Shown: one piece after another, positions 1-7,710 of the stretch
Numbering within the stretch: the first letter of the stretch is position 1
Layout of the letters: every line of letters begins with the position of its first letter
Assembly (NCBI GenBank): GCA_902470765.1
Contig: CABRHW010000021.1
Span: forward strand, 1-36,510
Length of the DNA stretch: 36,510 nt
Direction of reading: 5' to 3'
From: an uncultured Collinsella sp.
GTDB taxonomy: Bacteria > Actinomycetota > Coriobacteriia > Coriobacteriales > Coriobacteriaceae
Program-made: the position numbers and the translations under genes
Notes under the pieces: model-generated
Seen by the model: the letters and a program-made list of their open reading frames with translations, nothing else
The model's database searches: none
Told to the model about the DNA's origin: nothing

Positions 1-1
1 G

Positions 2-67
2 GGCCAGCCCGTGGGAGGCCAGGGCGCCGCTGACCGGTGGACGGCACCGAGCCGTCATCGAAACTGA
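2..67 (+). CDS. Possible 3' end of an upstream gene (partial)
   Basis: One plus-strand frame is open from the window edge to a TGA at 65-67, and an intrinsic terminator begins five bases later, which is where a gene end would be expected. Only about 21 codons are visible and the residues (Gly-, Arg- and Ala-rich) match no family I recognise. The other two frames cannot be excluded, and the stretch may instead be the tail of a non-coding RNA. Confidence 0.25.
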   Translation, partial: GQPVGGQGAADRWTAPSRHRN

Positions 68-71
68 AGAA

Positions 72-101
72 GGGGGAGGCCTCACGGCCTCCCCCTTTTT
101 T
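72..101 (+). terminator. Intrinsic terminator of the upstream unit
   Basis: A perfect 10-bp stem (72-81 with 86-95) closes a TCAC loop and is followed by six T residues. It ends whatever transcript enters from the left and separates it from the acpS unit. Confidence 0.9.
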
Positions 102-151
102 GTATCTCGGGCAATTTGTCTCACATAGTAGCTGTGTTTTATAACCCTCGT

Positions 152-181
152 TTGTCGCATCTTCTGTGAACGGGCTACAAT
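152..181 (+). promoter_or_regulatory. Putative sigma-70 promoter of the acpS operon
   Basis: TTGTCG at 152-157 and TACAAT at 176-181 are 18 bp apart, and the predicted start site lies about 20 bp before the acpS ribosome binding site. It is the only good promoter candidate between the terminator at 72-101 and the six-gene run. Seen by eye only. Confidence 0.5.
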
Positions 182-210
182 AACTTAGTCTGTGCGATAT
201 GGAGGTGAAC

Positions 211-750
211 ATGGCTGAAGCTGGTATCGGCGTTGATATCGTCGAGATTTCCCGCATGAAATCAATTCTTGAAAAGACGCCGTCGTTTGCTCGGCGTGTG
301 TTTACCGAAGAAGAGCGTGCGTATTGCGATGCATCATCGCGTCCCGCTGCTCACTATGCGAGCCGCTTTGCTTCGCGCGAGGCGGTGCTTAAAGCTCTCG
401 GCACGGGTTTTAGTCAAGGCGTGGGTCGCAAGGATGTTTCGGTAACGCGTGATAAACTCGGCAAACCGAAGGCGCTGCTTTCGGGCCGTGCTCTCGAGAT
501 CGCTCAAGAACTGGGCGTTGTTGAGGTCGCTCTTTCCATTACGCTTACGGGAGACTTGGCCGTTGCGAATGCCATCGCGATTACCGAAGATGCTCGGCCT
601 AAGCCAAAAGATGAAAAGGTGAGCACCAAGAAACGCGTTGCGCAGACATTTAAAGAGGCTCGCTCTGTATTAGATGAGCTCGAGCAGCTGCAGAATTCAG
701 CATTGACGGAGCACCTGGGCGATGCTTCGCAAGATACGCTAGGAGCATAG
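211..750 (+). CDS. acpS: Holo-[acyl-carrier-protein] synthase
   Basis: Transfers the 4'-phosphopantetheine arm of coenzyme A to the serine of acyl carrier protein, activating it for fatty acid synthesis in the cytoplasm. Family motifs are clear: GVDIVEISRM near the N terminus with the metal-binding Asp, FTEEERAYC, and RFASREAVLKALGTG with the catalytic-site Glu. An in-frame ATG at 199 exists, but GGAGGTGA at 201-208 overlaps it and is ideally placed for the ATG at 211, so 211 is preferred (179 aa). Usual AcpS is about 120 aa; here a charged tail of roughly 50 residues, rich in Lys, Glu and Leu and probably helical, follows the domain. First gene of a tight operon: its stop codon directly abuts the next ATG. 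Confidence 0.93.
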   Translation: MAEAGIGVDIVEISRMKSILEKTPSFARRVFTEEERAYCDASSRPAAHYASRFASREAVLKALGTGFSQGVGRKDVSVTRDKLGKPKALLSGRALEIAQELGVVEVALSITLTGDLAVANAIAITEDARPKPKDEKVSTKKRVAQTFKEARSVLDELEQLQNSALTEHLGDASQDTLGA

Positions 751-2367
751 ATGAAACCGGTTTTGAGTACCGAAGAAGTCGTTCGTCTCGAGGATATCAT
801 CGAACGCGAAGGGACTTCGAAGGCCGAGCTTATGGAGCTAGCGGGTGAGTTTGCCGCTAACGAGGTCTTGAAGCTCAATCCCGATCGGGTTCTCGTTTTG
901 GTCGGTTTTGGTAATAATGGCGGCGACGGTTGGGTTGCCGCCGATATCCTGAGCCATAAGGGTGTGGACGTGGATATCGTTTCTCCGGTTGAACCGGATG
1001 AGATTCCTGCTGCTCTGGCACGTCATGTTGCTCGTCGTACTGCCGGCCGCGATGTGCACGTTTGCGTTGGCCCCTCGCGTGATGAACTCGAGGTTTTGAT
1101 CGATAAGGCCGATGTTGTTGTCGATGCCATTTTTGGTACCGGTTTCCACGGGAATCTGCGTGCGCCGTTCTCCATTTGGATTCCTACGGTCAATGAATGC
1201 GCCGATTGTGTCGTATCCATTGATGTCCCCTCGGGCCTGAATGCAGAGACGGGCGTTGTTGATGACGACTGCATTCGTGCCGAGCGCACGGTGACGATGA
1301 TTGCGCCCAAGATTGGTCTGTATAGCGCTGATGGTCCTGAGTATGCTGGCGATTTGATCTGCGGCAATCTTTACGACCGTCTTGACGAGGTCATCGATGA
1401 TGTCGACCACGCCGCCGAGATTGTCGAGCCCGGTGACTTAGTTGATTACTTTGCTCCGCTACCATCGAATATCGATAAGTATTCCCGTGGCTCCGTGCTT
1501 ATTGTCGCCGGATCTGCGCAATATCCTGGTGCTGCCATTATGGCGGCCAAGTCTGCAGCTCGCGCGGGTGCTGGTTACGTGGCAGTCGCGGCTCCTGACG
1601 CCTGCGCCAATCTCATTCGCATGGCACTTCCTTCGATTCCGGTCTTTGCTATTCCGTCTGATTCCCGCGGCTCCTTTGGCGCCGCTGCGCGCATGACGGT
1701 GTGCGAGATCGCAAAGAAGTACAGCTGCGTGCTGTGCGGTCCCGGTATGACGACGTCTGCCGGCGCTATGCAGGTGGTTTCGGGCTTGCTCGAGCTTGAT
1801 GTACCGCTAATTTTGGACGCCGATGCACTCAACTGCCTTGCTAAGATTGCCATTGACGGTATTGATAGTAACCCCGAGATGTATCGCCGCGAGCAGCCGT
1901 TGGTTATGACGCCGCACTATCGTGAGCTTTCGCGCCTGGTTGCCGGTGACGAGGTGAACGACCTTGGTACCGCGATTGCGGCCGCGCAGAAGGTTGTCTG
2001 GGCTGCAGGCTCCGACAATCTGGTGGTCATTGCCAAGGGGCCGACGACGGCTATCTGTGGCGTTGAGCGTGTGCTGCTGCCGCTCTCGGGTCCGGCTTCT
2101 CTGGCAACTGCCGGTTCGGGTGATGTTCTCGCGGGTATTTTGGCCGGCACGCTTGCCACCATGCGCGACGAGATGGATCGTTGGGAGTTGCTGTATTCGT
2201 ACGCCGTCGCACTTCACAGCTACGCCGGTTTTGCCGCGGCGACGGAGTATGGTGAGAAGAGCGTCATCGCGACCGATCTTATCGACTTGATCGGTCCTGC
2301 CATGGAGCTGGCGGCAAAGGATGCGCTCGAAGATCTGGGAATCATGGACGAAGGGTCGGATGACTAA
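751..2367 (+). CDS. nnr: Bifunctional NAD(P)HX epimerase / ADP-dependent NAD(P)HX dehydratase
   Basis: Repairs hydrated NADH and NADPH. The N-terminal YjeF_N domain (about residues 1-220) interconverts the R and S epimers and the C-terminal ribokinase-like domain (about 235-530) dehydrates the S form using ADP. Visible motifs are VGFGNNGGDGWVAADIL and DAIFGTGFHG in the epimerase half. In the dehydratase half they are the GSVLIVAGS start, AARAGAGYV, TPHYRELSRL and the nucleotide-site GPASLATAGSGDVLAGILAG. At 538 aa it has the normal length of the fused bacterial form. It starts immediately after the acpS stop, so translation is probably coupled; the AcpS-Nnr-Alr order is a common bacterial arrangement. 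Confidence 0.95.
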   Translation: MKPVLSTEEVVRLEDIIEREGTSKAELMELAGEFAANEVLKLNPDRVLVLVGFGNNGGDGWVAADILSHKGVDVDIVSPVEPDEIPAALARHVARRTAGRDVHVCVGPSRDELEVLIDKADVVVDAIFGTGFHGNLRAPFSIWIPTVNECADCVVSIDVPSGLNAETGVVDDDCIRAERTVTMIAPKIGLYSADGPEYAGDLICGNLYDRLDEVIDDVDHAAEIVEPGDLVDYFAPLPSNIDKYSRGSVLIVAGSAQYPGAAIMAAKSAARAGAGYVAVAAPDACANLIRMALPSIPVFAIPSDSRGSFGAAARMTVCEIAKKYSCVLCGPGMTTSAGAMQVVSGLLELDVPLILDADALNCLAKIAIDGIDSNPEMYRREQPLVMTPHYRELSRLVAGDEVNDLGTAIAAAQKVVWAAGSDNLVVIAKGPTTAICGVERVLLPLSGPASLATAGSGDVLAGILAGTLATMRDEMDRWELLYSYAVALHSYAGFAAATEYGEKSVIATDLIDLIGPAMELAAKDALEDLGIMDEGSDD

Positions 2368-2369
2368 TC

Positions 2370-3515
2370 ATGAATAAAGCCGATTTGACGCGCTGGTCCT
2401 GGGTCGAGATCGACCGCGGGGCGCTCCGTCGCAACACGAGGGCCTATAAGAACTTGTTGAATCCGCGTCAGCGCCTGTGCTGCGTGGTCAAGGCCGATGC
2501 TTATGGTCATGGAGCTGTTGAGTGTGCCAAGATCATGTATTCGGCCGGTGCCGACATGTTTGCCGTGGCGACGGTTAACGAGGGCGTTGGGCTCCGTCAG
2601 GGCGGGATTACTAAGCCCGTCCTGATTCTAAGTGAGCCGCCTATCGAGGCTATTCCTGCATTGCTCGAATTCGATATCATGCCCTCGGTCTATACGTCCG
2701 ATTTTGCTCTTGCGTATGGCGAATGCGCCGTCGCGGCGGGCAAGGTGGGCAAGTACCATCTTGCCATCGAGACGGGCATGAATCGTATCGGTGTTCACTA
2801 CACACAGGTGCTCGACTTTGTACGCGGCATCAGTTTCCATCGCGGCATCCAGTGCGACGGCGTATTTACGCACTTTGCCACGGCCGATGAACCTTCGGGT
2901 TGGGACTACAAGCTGCAGTGCCAGCGTTTTACCGAGGCCGTTCAGGCCATTAAGGACGCAGGTTTTGAATGCGGTATCGTGCATTGTGCCAATACGCCGT
3001 CCTCGATGCTCGATTCTTCAATGCACTTTGACATGATTCGTGCCGGCATCGGTTTGTATGGTCTGCAGCCATGTGAGCTGAGTGGTCGCGTGATGCAGCT
3101 TGATCCCGTCATGAGCGTCCACGCGCGTGTGACGCGCGTGGCGCATCCTGCGATGGGCGAGGGCGTGGGCTACGGCTTTACCTACCGCGTACCGCGCACG
3201 CGCGTTCAGATCTGCACCCTTCCGATCGGTTATGCCGATGGCCTTTCGCGTACGCTTTCCAATCGTATGGACGTGCTGTATCGCGGCGAGCGTGTGCGTC
3301 AGGTGGGCAATATCTGCATGGACCAGTTTATGGTCGCCATTCAGTCCAACCCGGCGCATGAGATTCCCGAGGCCGAGTATGGTGACGAGATGATCATTGT
3401 CGGCCGCGATGGAGATGCCGAGATTACCATGGACGAGATGGCGCGCCTACGCGGCACGATTAACTACGAGGTCGCTTGCGGCTTTGGTATGCGTCTCGAC
3501 AAGGTCTACGTGTAG
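2370..3515 (+). CDS. alr: Alanine racemase
   Basis: PLP enzyme that makes D-alanine for peptidoglycan. The PLP lysine is K41 in VVKADAYGHGA, and the second catalytic residue is Y268 in GYGFTY. IRAGIGLYG and the NICMDQ segment are also typical. The 381 aa length is normal. The start codon lies two bases after the preceding stop, with only a weak ribosome binding site, consistent with translational coupling. It belongs to the same operon as acpS and nnr and links it functionally to the cell-wall genes elsewhere in the window. Confidence 0.96.
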   Translation: MNKADLTRWSWVEIDRGALRRNTRAYKNLLNPRQRLCCVVKADAYGHGAVECAKIMYSAGADMFAVATVNEGVGLRQGGITKPVLILSEPPIEAIPALLEFDIMPSVYTSDFALAYGECAVAAGKVGKYHLAIETGMNRIGVHYTQVLDFVRGISFHRGIQCDGVFTHFATADEPSGWDYKLQCQRFTEAVQAIKDAGFECGIVHCANTPSSMLDSSMHFDMIRAGIGLYGLQPCELSGRVMQLDPVMSVHARVTRVAHPAMGEGVGYGFTYRVPRTRVQICTLPIGYADGLSRTLSNRMDVLYRGERVRQVGNICMDQFMVAIQSNPAHEIPEAEYGDEMIIVGRDGDAEITMDEMARLRGTINYEVACGFGMRLDKVYV

Positions 3516-3523
3516 GAGTCGCT

Positions 3524-4144
3524 ATGGGCGTCATGCACATCCCCGGCCATAGCCATCAGGCGCCGCGTGAGGTCGCACTCGAGGAGATCGAGGCCGTTCT
3601 GGGCGATTGTCACCTTTGCCAGCTTTACCAGTCGCGCCATAACATCGTGTTTGGCGTGGGAAACCCCCACGCTCGCGTGATGTTTATTGGCGAGGCGCCG
3701 GGCCGCAATGAGGATTTGCAGGGCGAGCCCTTTGTGGGGGCGGCAGGCGAGGACCTCAACGGCATTTTGTCGCTGGCGGGGCTCAAACGCGAAGACGTCT
3801 ACATTGCCAACGTGCTTAAGTGCCGCCCGCCGGGAAACCGCAATCCGCGTCCCGAGGAAGTGCTGGCTTGCTCGCCATTTTTGCGTGAGCAGATTCGAAG
3901 CATCTGGCCCGATATTATTGTGACGCTCGGCAACCCCGCGACGCACTTTGTGCTAAAGACCGAGATTGGCATTACTAAGCTGCGCGGCAGGTTCCACCAG
4001 ATGGGGCATTTTGTGGTAATGCCCACGTTCCATCCGGCAGCAGCGCTGCGCAATCCGGCGTGGCAGGAGCTGCTGGAGGAAGACTTTAAGATGCTGGGCG
4101 ACTATCTGGAGCGACATCCCGCGCCAGAGGACGCCTCGGAATAA
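3524..4144 (+). CDS. Family 4 (type 4/5-like) uracil-DNA glycosylase
   Basis: Removes uracil from DNA in base-excision repair. The active-site region GEAPGRNEDLQGEPFVGAAG, the NVLKCRPPGNRNP segment and the C-terminal TFHPAAALRNP motif identify the family 4 UDG group. Four cysteines (a C-x2-C pair near the N terminus, KCRPP, and LACSPF) are placed to bind the [4Fe-4S] cluster of this family. The frame is open further upstream inside alr, but GGAG just before the ATG at 3524 sets the start, giving 206 aa. Eight bases separate it from alr. Confidence 0.92.
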   Translation: MGVMHIPGHSHQAPREVALEEIEAVLGDCHLCQLYQSRHNIVFGVGNPHARVMFIGEAPGRNEDLQGEPFVGAAGEDLNGILSLAGLKREDVYIANVLKCRPPGNRNPRPEEVLACSPFLREQIRSIWPDIIVTLGNPATHFVLKTEIGITKLRGRFHQMGHFVVMPTFHPAAALRNPAWQELLEEDFKMLGDYLERHPAPEDASE

Positions 4145-4156
4145 TAAGGAGCATAT

Positions 4157-4663
4157 ATGTCCCTGGAGCGCCTGGGGGTAGGTACTTACAAAACGACTTG
4201 CGCTGCCGATACGGAGTACTTTGGCGAGCTAATTGCACCGTGCCTTGAGGACGGCGATGTGCTCATCCTGACCGGTGGCCTGGGAGTGGGCAAAACTCAC
4301 TTTACCAAGGGCGTCTCGCGCGGGCTGGGCGATGGGCATATGGTTACGAGCCCTACGTTCGCCCTCATGGCCGTTCACGATCAAGGTCGTATTCCGCTGT
4401 TTCACTTTGATCTATACCGCCTGGAGCATGCCTACGAGCTCGAGGATACGGGCATTTTCGATGTGCTGGGCTATGAGGGTGCTTGCCTGCTGGAATGGGG
4501 CGAACAATTCCAGGACGAGCTGACGGATGAGTATCTTTCGGTGACGCTCAGGCGTGATGAGGGCGACAGCGACGTGCGAACGATAACGCTTGAGGCGCAC
4601 GGTGACCGCGCAATGGAGCTTTCCCATTTGATTGATAAGGCTGTACAAGATGAGCTTGCATAA
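4157..4663 (+). CDS. tsaE: tRNA threonylcarbamoyladenosine biosynthesis ATPase
   Basis: P-loop ATPase that works with TsaB and TsaD to install the t6A modification at A37 of ANN-decoding tRNAs. The Walker A motif GGLGVGKTHF (residues 40-49, K46) is followed by the family segment SPTFALM and by HFDLYRL. The 168 aa length is typical. AAGGAG precedes the ATG. The gene overlaps the next one, which carries its partner subunits, by 14 bases, so the complex is produced from one transcript. Confidence 0.94.
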   Translation: MSLERLGVGTYKTTCAADTEYFGELIAPCLEDGDVLILTGGLGVGKTHFTKGVSRGLGDGHMVTSPTFALMAVHDQGRIPLFHFDLYRLEHAYELEDTGIFDVLGYEGACLLEWGEQFQDELTDEYLSVTLRRDEGDSDVRTITLEAHGDRAMELSHLIDKAVQDELA

Positions 4664-7034
4664 CGACAACGCGCTGGTGGTGGCGCTCGATACCTCGACT
4701 GACATGCTTGCCTGCGCGGCAAGCTGGATTGATGGGCAGACGGGTGAGACGAAGCTCGTGAGTGGCGACCACATGTGTCGCCGTCACGCCAACGTTGAGC
4801 TCGTGAATACCGTTGATGGCGTGCTGGCTCAGGCCGGTCTGGATCGCAGCGATGTTGGTTGCTATGTGGTCGGCCGCGGCCCGGGGTCCTTTACGGGTGT
4901 GCGCATCGGCATCTCCACTGCCAAGGGCCTCGCGCGTGGTGCCAATGTTCCGCTGCTGGGCGTGTCGACGCTCGACGCTTGCGCTTGGACGGCGTGGAAG
5001 GCTGGCGTGCGCGGCAAGCTTGGTATCTTGGCCGATGCTATGCGCGGTGAGGTATATCCGGCGCTGTATATGCTGGTCGATGAGGGTCCCGAGCGTCAAT
5101 TTGAGCGCGAACACGTGGTCAAGGCCGCCGTGGCGCTCGATGAGTGGCGCCAAGCAGCGGACTGGGGCCAGGTTCAGCTGACCGGTGACGGTCTCGTGCG
5201 CTATGGCAAGCTGCTGGGTGAGGACGAGGCCGCCCGCTGCGTGGAGCGCGACCTGTGGTGGCCTTCGGGCGAGGGCTTGCTGCTCGCGCACGCTGCGGGT
5301 GACGGCGATCCGGCCCGCGTCCTGCCGATTTACACGCGCCTTTCGGATGCCGAGGAAAACGAGCGCAAGCGTCTTGGTCTTGCCGAGAGTGCGCAGAGCG
5401 AAATTACGGGTGTTGCCGATGAGCTCGCCGGTCGTCATCTGCAGTTCCGTCCCATGGGCGCGGCGGATGCCGAGGGCGCAAGCGCGCTGGAGGCTGCCTG
5501 CTTTGAAGGTGCCGGACACGAGGCATGGACGCCGGGCATGTTCCTGTCCGAACTGGGCGAGGACGTCGCTGCGCCGCGTAGTTGGTGGGTGGCACACGAC
5601 GACGGCAAGCTGCTGGGCCTTGCCGGCGGTATGGTCGTGGACGGTGATGTGCAGATTCTGGATGTCGCCGTCGACCCGGCACATCGCCGTGAGGGCATTG
5701 CCCGCAAGCTGCTGTCGCACGTGAGCTATGATGCCCAGATGCTCGGCTGCACTACGGCTTCGCTCGAGGTCGAGGACGGTAACGAGGGAGCGACCGCGCT
5801 TTATAACGCTCTGGGCTTTACCGAGGCTGGCCGTCGCCGCGGCTACTATGGTGCCGGCAAGGACGCCATCGTCATGACGGCTCCGCTGCCCCTGGTGCTT
5901 CCGGTCGATAATGCTTCGCCCGAGCCGACGGCGGCAGAGCAGCGCGTATGGCCGCTGCCTGCGCCTGGGCGCTCCGAGGGGGAGCGTGCCGAAATTGAGC
6001 GCCGCCGCCTAGTGCTCGCTATCGAGAGCTCCTGCGACGAGACGGCCGTGGCGATTATCGATGCGGATGGCAATATGCTGGCCAACCAGGTGTCGACACA
6101 GATTGATTTTCACGCCCGCTTTGGCGGCGTGGTGCCCGAGATCGCCTCGCGCAAACACGTTGAGGTGATTGTGAGTGTCGTGGATGCGGCGCTCGAGGAT
6201 GCCGCAGCATCGCTTGGTCTTGAGGGCGGAGCCATCGCGCCGAGCGAACTCGCCGCTGTTGGCGTGACACAGGGTCCGGGCCTGGTGGGTGCTCTGGTAG
6301 TGGGCGTCGCCTTCGCCAAGGGCTTTGCCTATGCGGCCGGTAAACCGCTCGTGTGCGTCAACCATCTGGAGGGCCATCTGTTCGCCAATCTGCTGGCGCA
6401 GCCCGATCTCAGGCCGCCGTTTATCTTCACGCTCGTCTCGGGCGGTCATACCATGCTCGTGCACGTGAAGGCATGGGGCGACTACGAGGTACTTGGTGAG
6501 ACACTCGACGATGCTGTGGGCGAGGCCTTCGACAAGGTAGCCAAGGCGTTGGGTCTGGGCTATCCCGGTGGCCCCATCATCTCCAAGCTGGCCGAGACGG
6601 GCAATCCCCGCGCGATCGATTTTCCTCGCGCGCTTAACAGCAGGGGGGACTATCGCTTCTCGCTTTCGGGCCTCAAGACGGCGGTGACGCTCTACATCGA
6701 GCAGGAGACCAAGGCCGGGCGCACGATTCACCTGCCCGATCTGGCGGCTTCGTTTGAGGCAGCCGTCTTTGACGTTCAGTACAAGAAGGCCAAGAACGCG
6801 CTGCATGCCACCGGATGCAAGGAATACTGCATCGGCGGCGGCGTCTCGGCCAACCCGCATCTGCGCGAGATGATGATTAAGAAGCTTGGGCGTCAGGGGA
6901 TCCGCGTAACGGTGCCGCCTTTGTCTGCCTGTACCGATAACGCAGCCATGATCGCGGAGGTCGCCCGCCGTAAATTCGACCGAGGAGAAATCTCGCCGTT
7001 CGACGTCGACGCCGATCCGAACATGACGCTGTAG
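4650..7034 (+). CDS. tsaD: TsaB-RimI-TsaD three-domain fusion (t6A synthesis and ribosomal protein acetyltransferase)
   Basis: A 794-aa single chain joining three proteins that are separate in E. coli. Residues about 1-230 are TsaB (begins VVALDTSTDML; contains GRGPGSFTGVRIG), the structural partner of TsaD. Residues about 256-405 are a GNAT N-acetyltransferase like RimI, which acetylates ribosomal protein S18 (acetyl-CoA loop RREGIA near 345). Residues about 450-794 are TsaD, the threonylcarbamoyl transferase (LAIESSCDET; metal site H572-L-E-G-H576; GGGVSANPHLR). The ATG at 4650 lies within the end of tsaE; a TTG at 4632 is less likely. No frameshift or stop interrupts the linkers. The gene order tsaB-rimI-tsaD is common in bacteria and its fusion here is complete. 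Confidence 0.94.
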   Translation: MSLHNDNALVVALDTSTDMLACAASWIDGQTGETKLVSGDHMCRRHANVELVNTVDGVLAQAGLDRSDVGCYVVGRGPGSFTGVRIGISTAKGLARGANVPLLGVSTLDACAWTAWKAGVRGKLGILADAMRGEVYPALYMLVDEGPERQFEREHVVKAAVALDEWRQAADWGQVQLTGDGLVRYGKLLGEDEAARCVERDLWWPSGEGLLLAHAAGDGDPARVLPIYTRLSDAEENERKRLGLAESAQSEITGVADELAGRHLQFRPMGAADAEGASALEAACFEGAGHEAWTPGMFLSELGEDVAAPRSWWVAHDDGKLLGLAGGMVVDGDVQILDVAVDPAHRREGIARKLLSHVSYDAQMLGCTTASLEVEDGNEGATALYNALGFTEAGRRRGYYGAGKDAIVMTAPLPLVLPVDNASPEPTAAEQRVWPLPAPGRSEGERAEIERRRLVLAIESSCDETAVAIIDADGNMLANQVSTQIDFHARFGGVVPEIASRKHVEVIVSVVDAALEDAAASLGLEGGAIAPSELAAVGVTQGPGLVGALVVGVAFAKGFAYAAGKPLVCVNHLEGHLFANLLAQPDLRPPFIFTLVSGGHTMLVHVKAWGDYEVLGETLDDAVGEAFDKVAKALGLGYPGGPIISKLAETGNPRAIDFPRALNSRGDYRFSLSGLKTAVTLYIEQETKAGRTIHLPDLAASFEAAVFDVQYKKAKNALHATGCKEYCIGGGVSANPHLREMMIKKLGRQGIRVTVPPLSACTDNAAMIAEVARRKFDRGEISPFDVDADPNMTL

Positions 7035-7046
7035 CTGGTACGGCGC

Positions 7047-7181
7047 GGTCCCCGGACGGAGGGGCCGGATATAAGGTTTCCTGCTCTACAGTCCTGCGCA
7101 AGACGAAGGCCACATTAAGTGGCCTTCTTTGCGTGCGGAACTCGCGATAAACCTTATATCCGGCCCCTCCGTCCGGGGACC
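7047..7181. repeat. Four-way-junction inverted-repeat element, copy 1
   Basis: A perfect 33-bp outer stem (7047-7079 with 7149-7181) encloses a core shared with the copies at 11985 and 30343. The core reads CCTGCTCTACAGTCCTGC, then a hairpin of 9 bp (7105-7113 with 7119-7127) with loop ATTAA, then GTGCGGAACTCGCGAT. CTG/CAG and GCG/CGC pairs in the two flanking segments can form two more small hairpins, giving a cloverleaf. It begins 12 nt after the tsaD stop codon. The right arm is followed by TTTCTTT, so this copy might also terminate transcription. No coding potential is apparent. Confidence 0.85.
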
Positions 7182-7440
7182 TTTCTTTATCGATATAGCT
7201 TCTGAGCTGGTTTGGCGTCGACAACGTCCGGCAAGGTTAGCCAGCTGCGTCGAATTTCCGGCGTGCTGTAGCTGAAAGAAAAAGATGGTGTGCGGAGCTT
7301 TGCTCCGCATTTGGGATGGGAGCTCCCGCGGCTCCCGAGGGGCATCTCTCATGCAAAAACTTTTGTCGGGTAAAGTCCGAGGTCAGTGGCGTTTTATAAC
7401 GAGAAATTCAAAAAAGTTGAAAATTCATTACTTATTTGCG
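7182..7440. other. Intergenic stretch without a recognised gene
   Basis: Between the inverted-repeat element and the cstA promoter I see only one compact hairpin (7291-7298 with 7302-7309, 8 bp, loop TTT, followed by TTT), which could be a weak terminator for the tsaD transcript. The remainder becomes AT-rich towards 7440. No convincing ORF with a ribosome binding site is present on either strand. Confidence 0.4.
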
Positions 7441-7469
7441 TTGACTTTAGGTAACTAAAGTTTCATACT
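7441..7469 (+). promoter_or_regulatory. cstA promoter with an internal palindromic operator candidate
   Basis: TTGACT (7441-7446) and CATACT (7464-7469) are separated by 17 bp. An 18-bp palindrome, ACTTTAG-GTAA-CTAAAGT (7444-7461), fills the spacer, a classic position for a repressor operator. The predicted transcript start lies about 235 nt before the cstA start codon, leaving a long leader. Confidence 0.65.
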
Positions 7470-7516
7470 GCTTTTCATCCACTGGGGGATGTGAACACGC
7501 ACGGATTGTTCGCATC

Positions 7517-7585
7517 ATGATTGAAGAGGATTTCCTAGACATGTTCACGCATCAGCTAAACATTATCAGCGTAGTAATTATCTGA
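7517..7585 (+). CDS. Candidate leader peptide upstream of cstA
   Basis: A 22-codon ORF (alternative ATG at 7541 giving MFTHQLNIISVVII) ends in a run of Ile and Val codons just before its TGA. Such runs are the hallmark of transcription-attenuation leader peptides for branched-chain amino acids. Its 3' part (7548-7555) can pair with 7582-7589. A following hairpin (7588-7596 with 7604-7612) and an alternative one (7608-7613 with 7620-7625) are mutually exclusive, and a terminator follows at 7637. The ribosome binding site is poor for both starts, so translation is uncertain. Confidence 0.4.
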   Translation: MIEEDFLDMFTHQLNIISVVII

Positions 7586-7636
7586 TGCGGGTTAGCACAT
7601 ACAGCTAGCCCGTACGATAACGGGCGGCTGATGAAG

Positions 7637-7676
7637 ATGAGGGCCGTCGAGCGCAACCGACGGCCCTCATTTTTTA
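7637..7676 (+). terminator. Intrinsic terminator within the cstA leader (attenuator candidate)
   Basis: A perfect 13-bp stem (7637-7649 with 7658-7670) with loop AGCGCAAC is followed by T residues. It lies after the cstA promoter and only about 35 nt before the cstA start codon. Transcripts from the 7441 promoter must therefore read through it to express cstA. Confidence 0.85.
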
Positions 7677-7710
7677 TGTCTAGGAAGTTCTTTTTAGAGG
7701 AGGAAATGTA

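Noticed and set aside
7047..7181. Retron msr-msd or IS200/IS605 end
   Set aside because: Long inverted repeats prompted the idea, but no reverse transcriptase, TnpA or TnpB gene is within the window and the variable outer stem does not fit fixed transposon ends.
7047..7181. Simple rho-independent terminator interpretation of the junction elements
   Set aside because: Only copy 1 is followed by T residues; copies 2 and 3 are not, and copy 3 is followed by a separate good terminator.
7086..7352. Minus-strand frames over the junction elements sharing an IASSAR..GHLM-type peptide
   Set aside because: The shared peptide is simply the translation of the conserved core in all three elements. Frames start and stop differently in each copy and synonymous substitution is not favoured.
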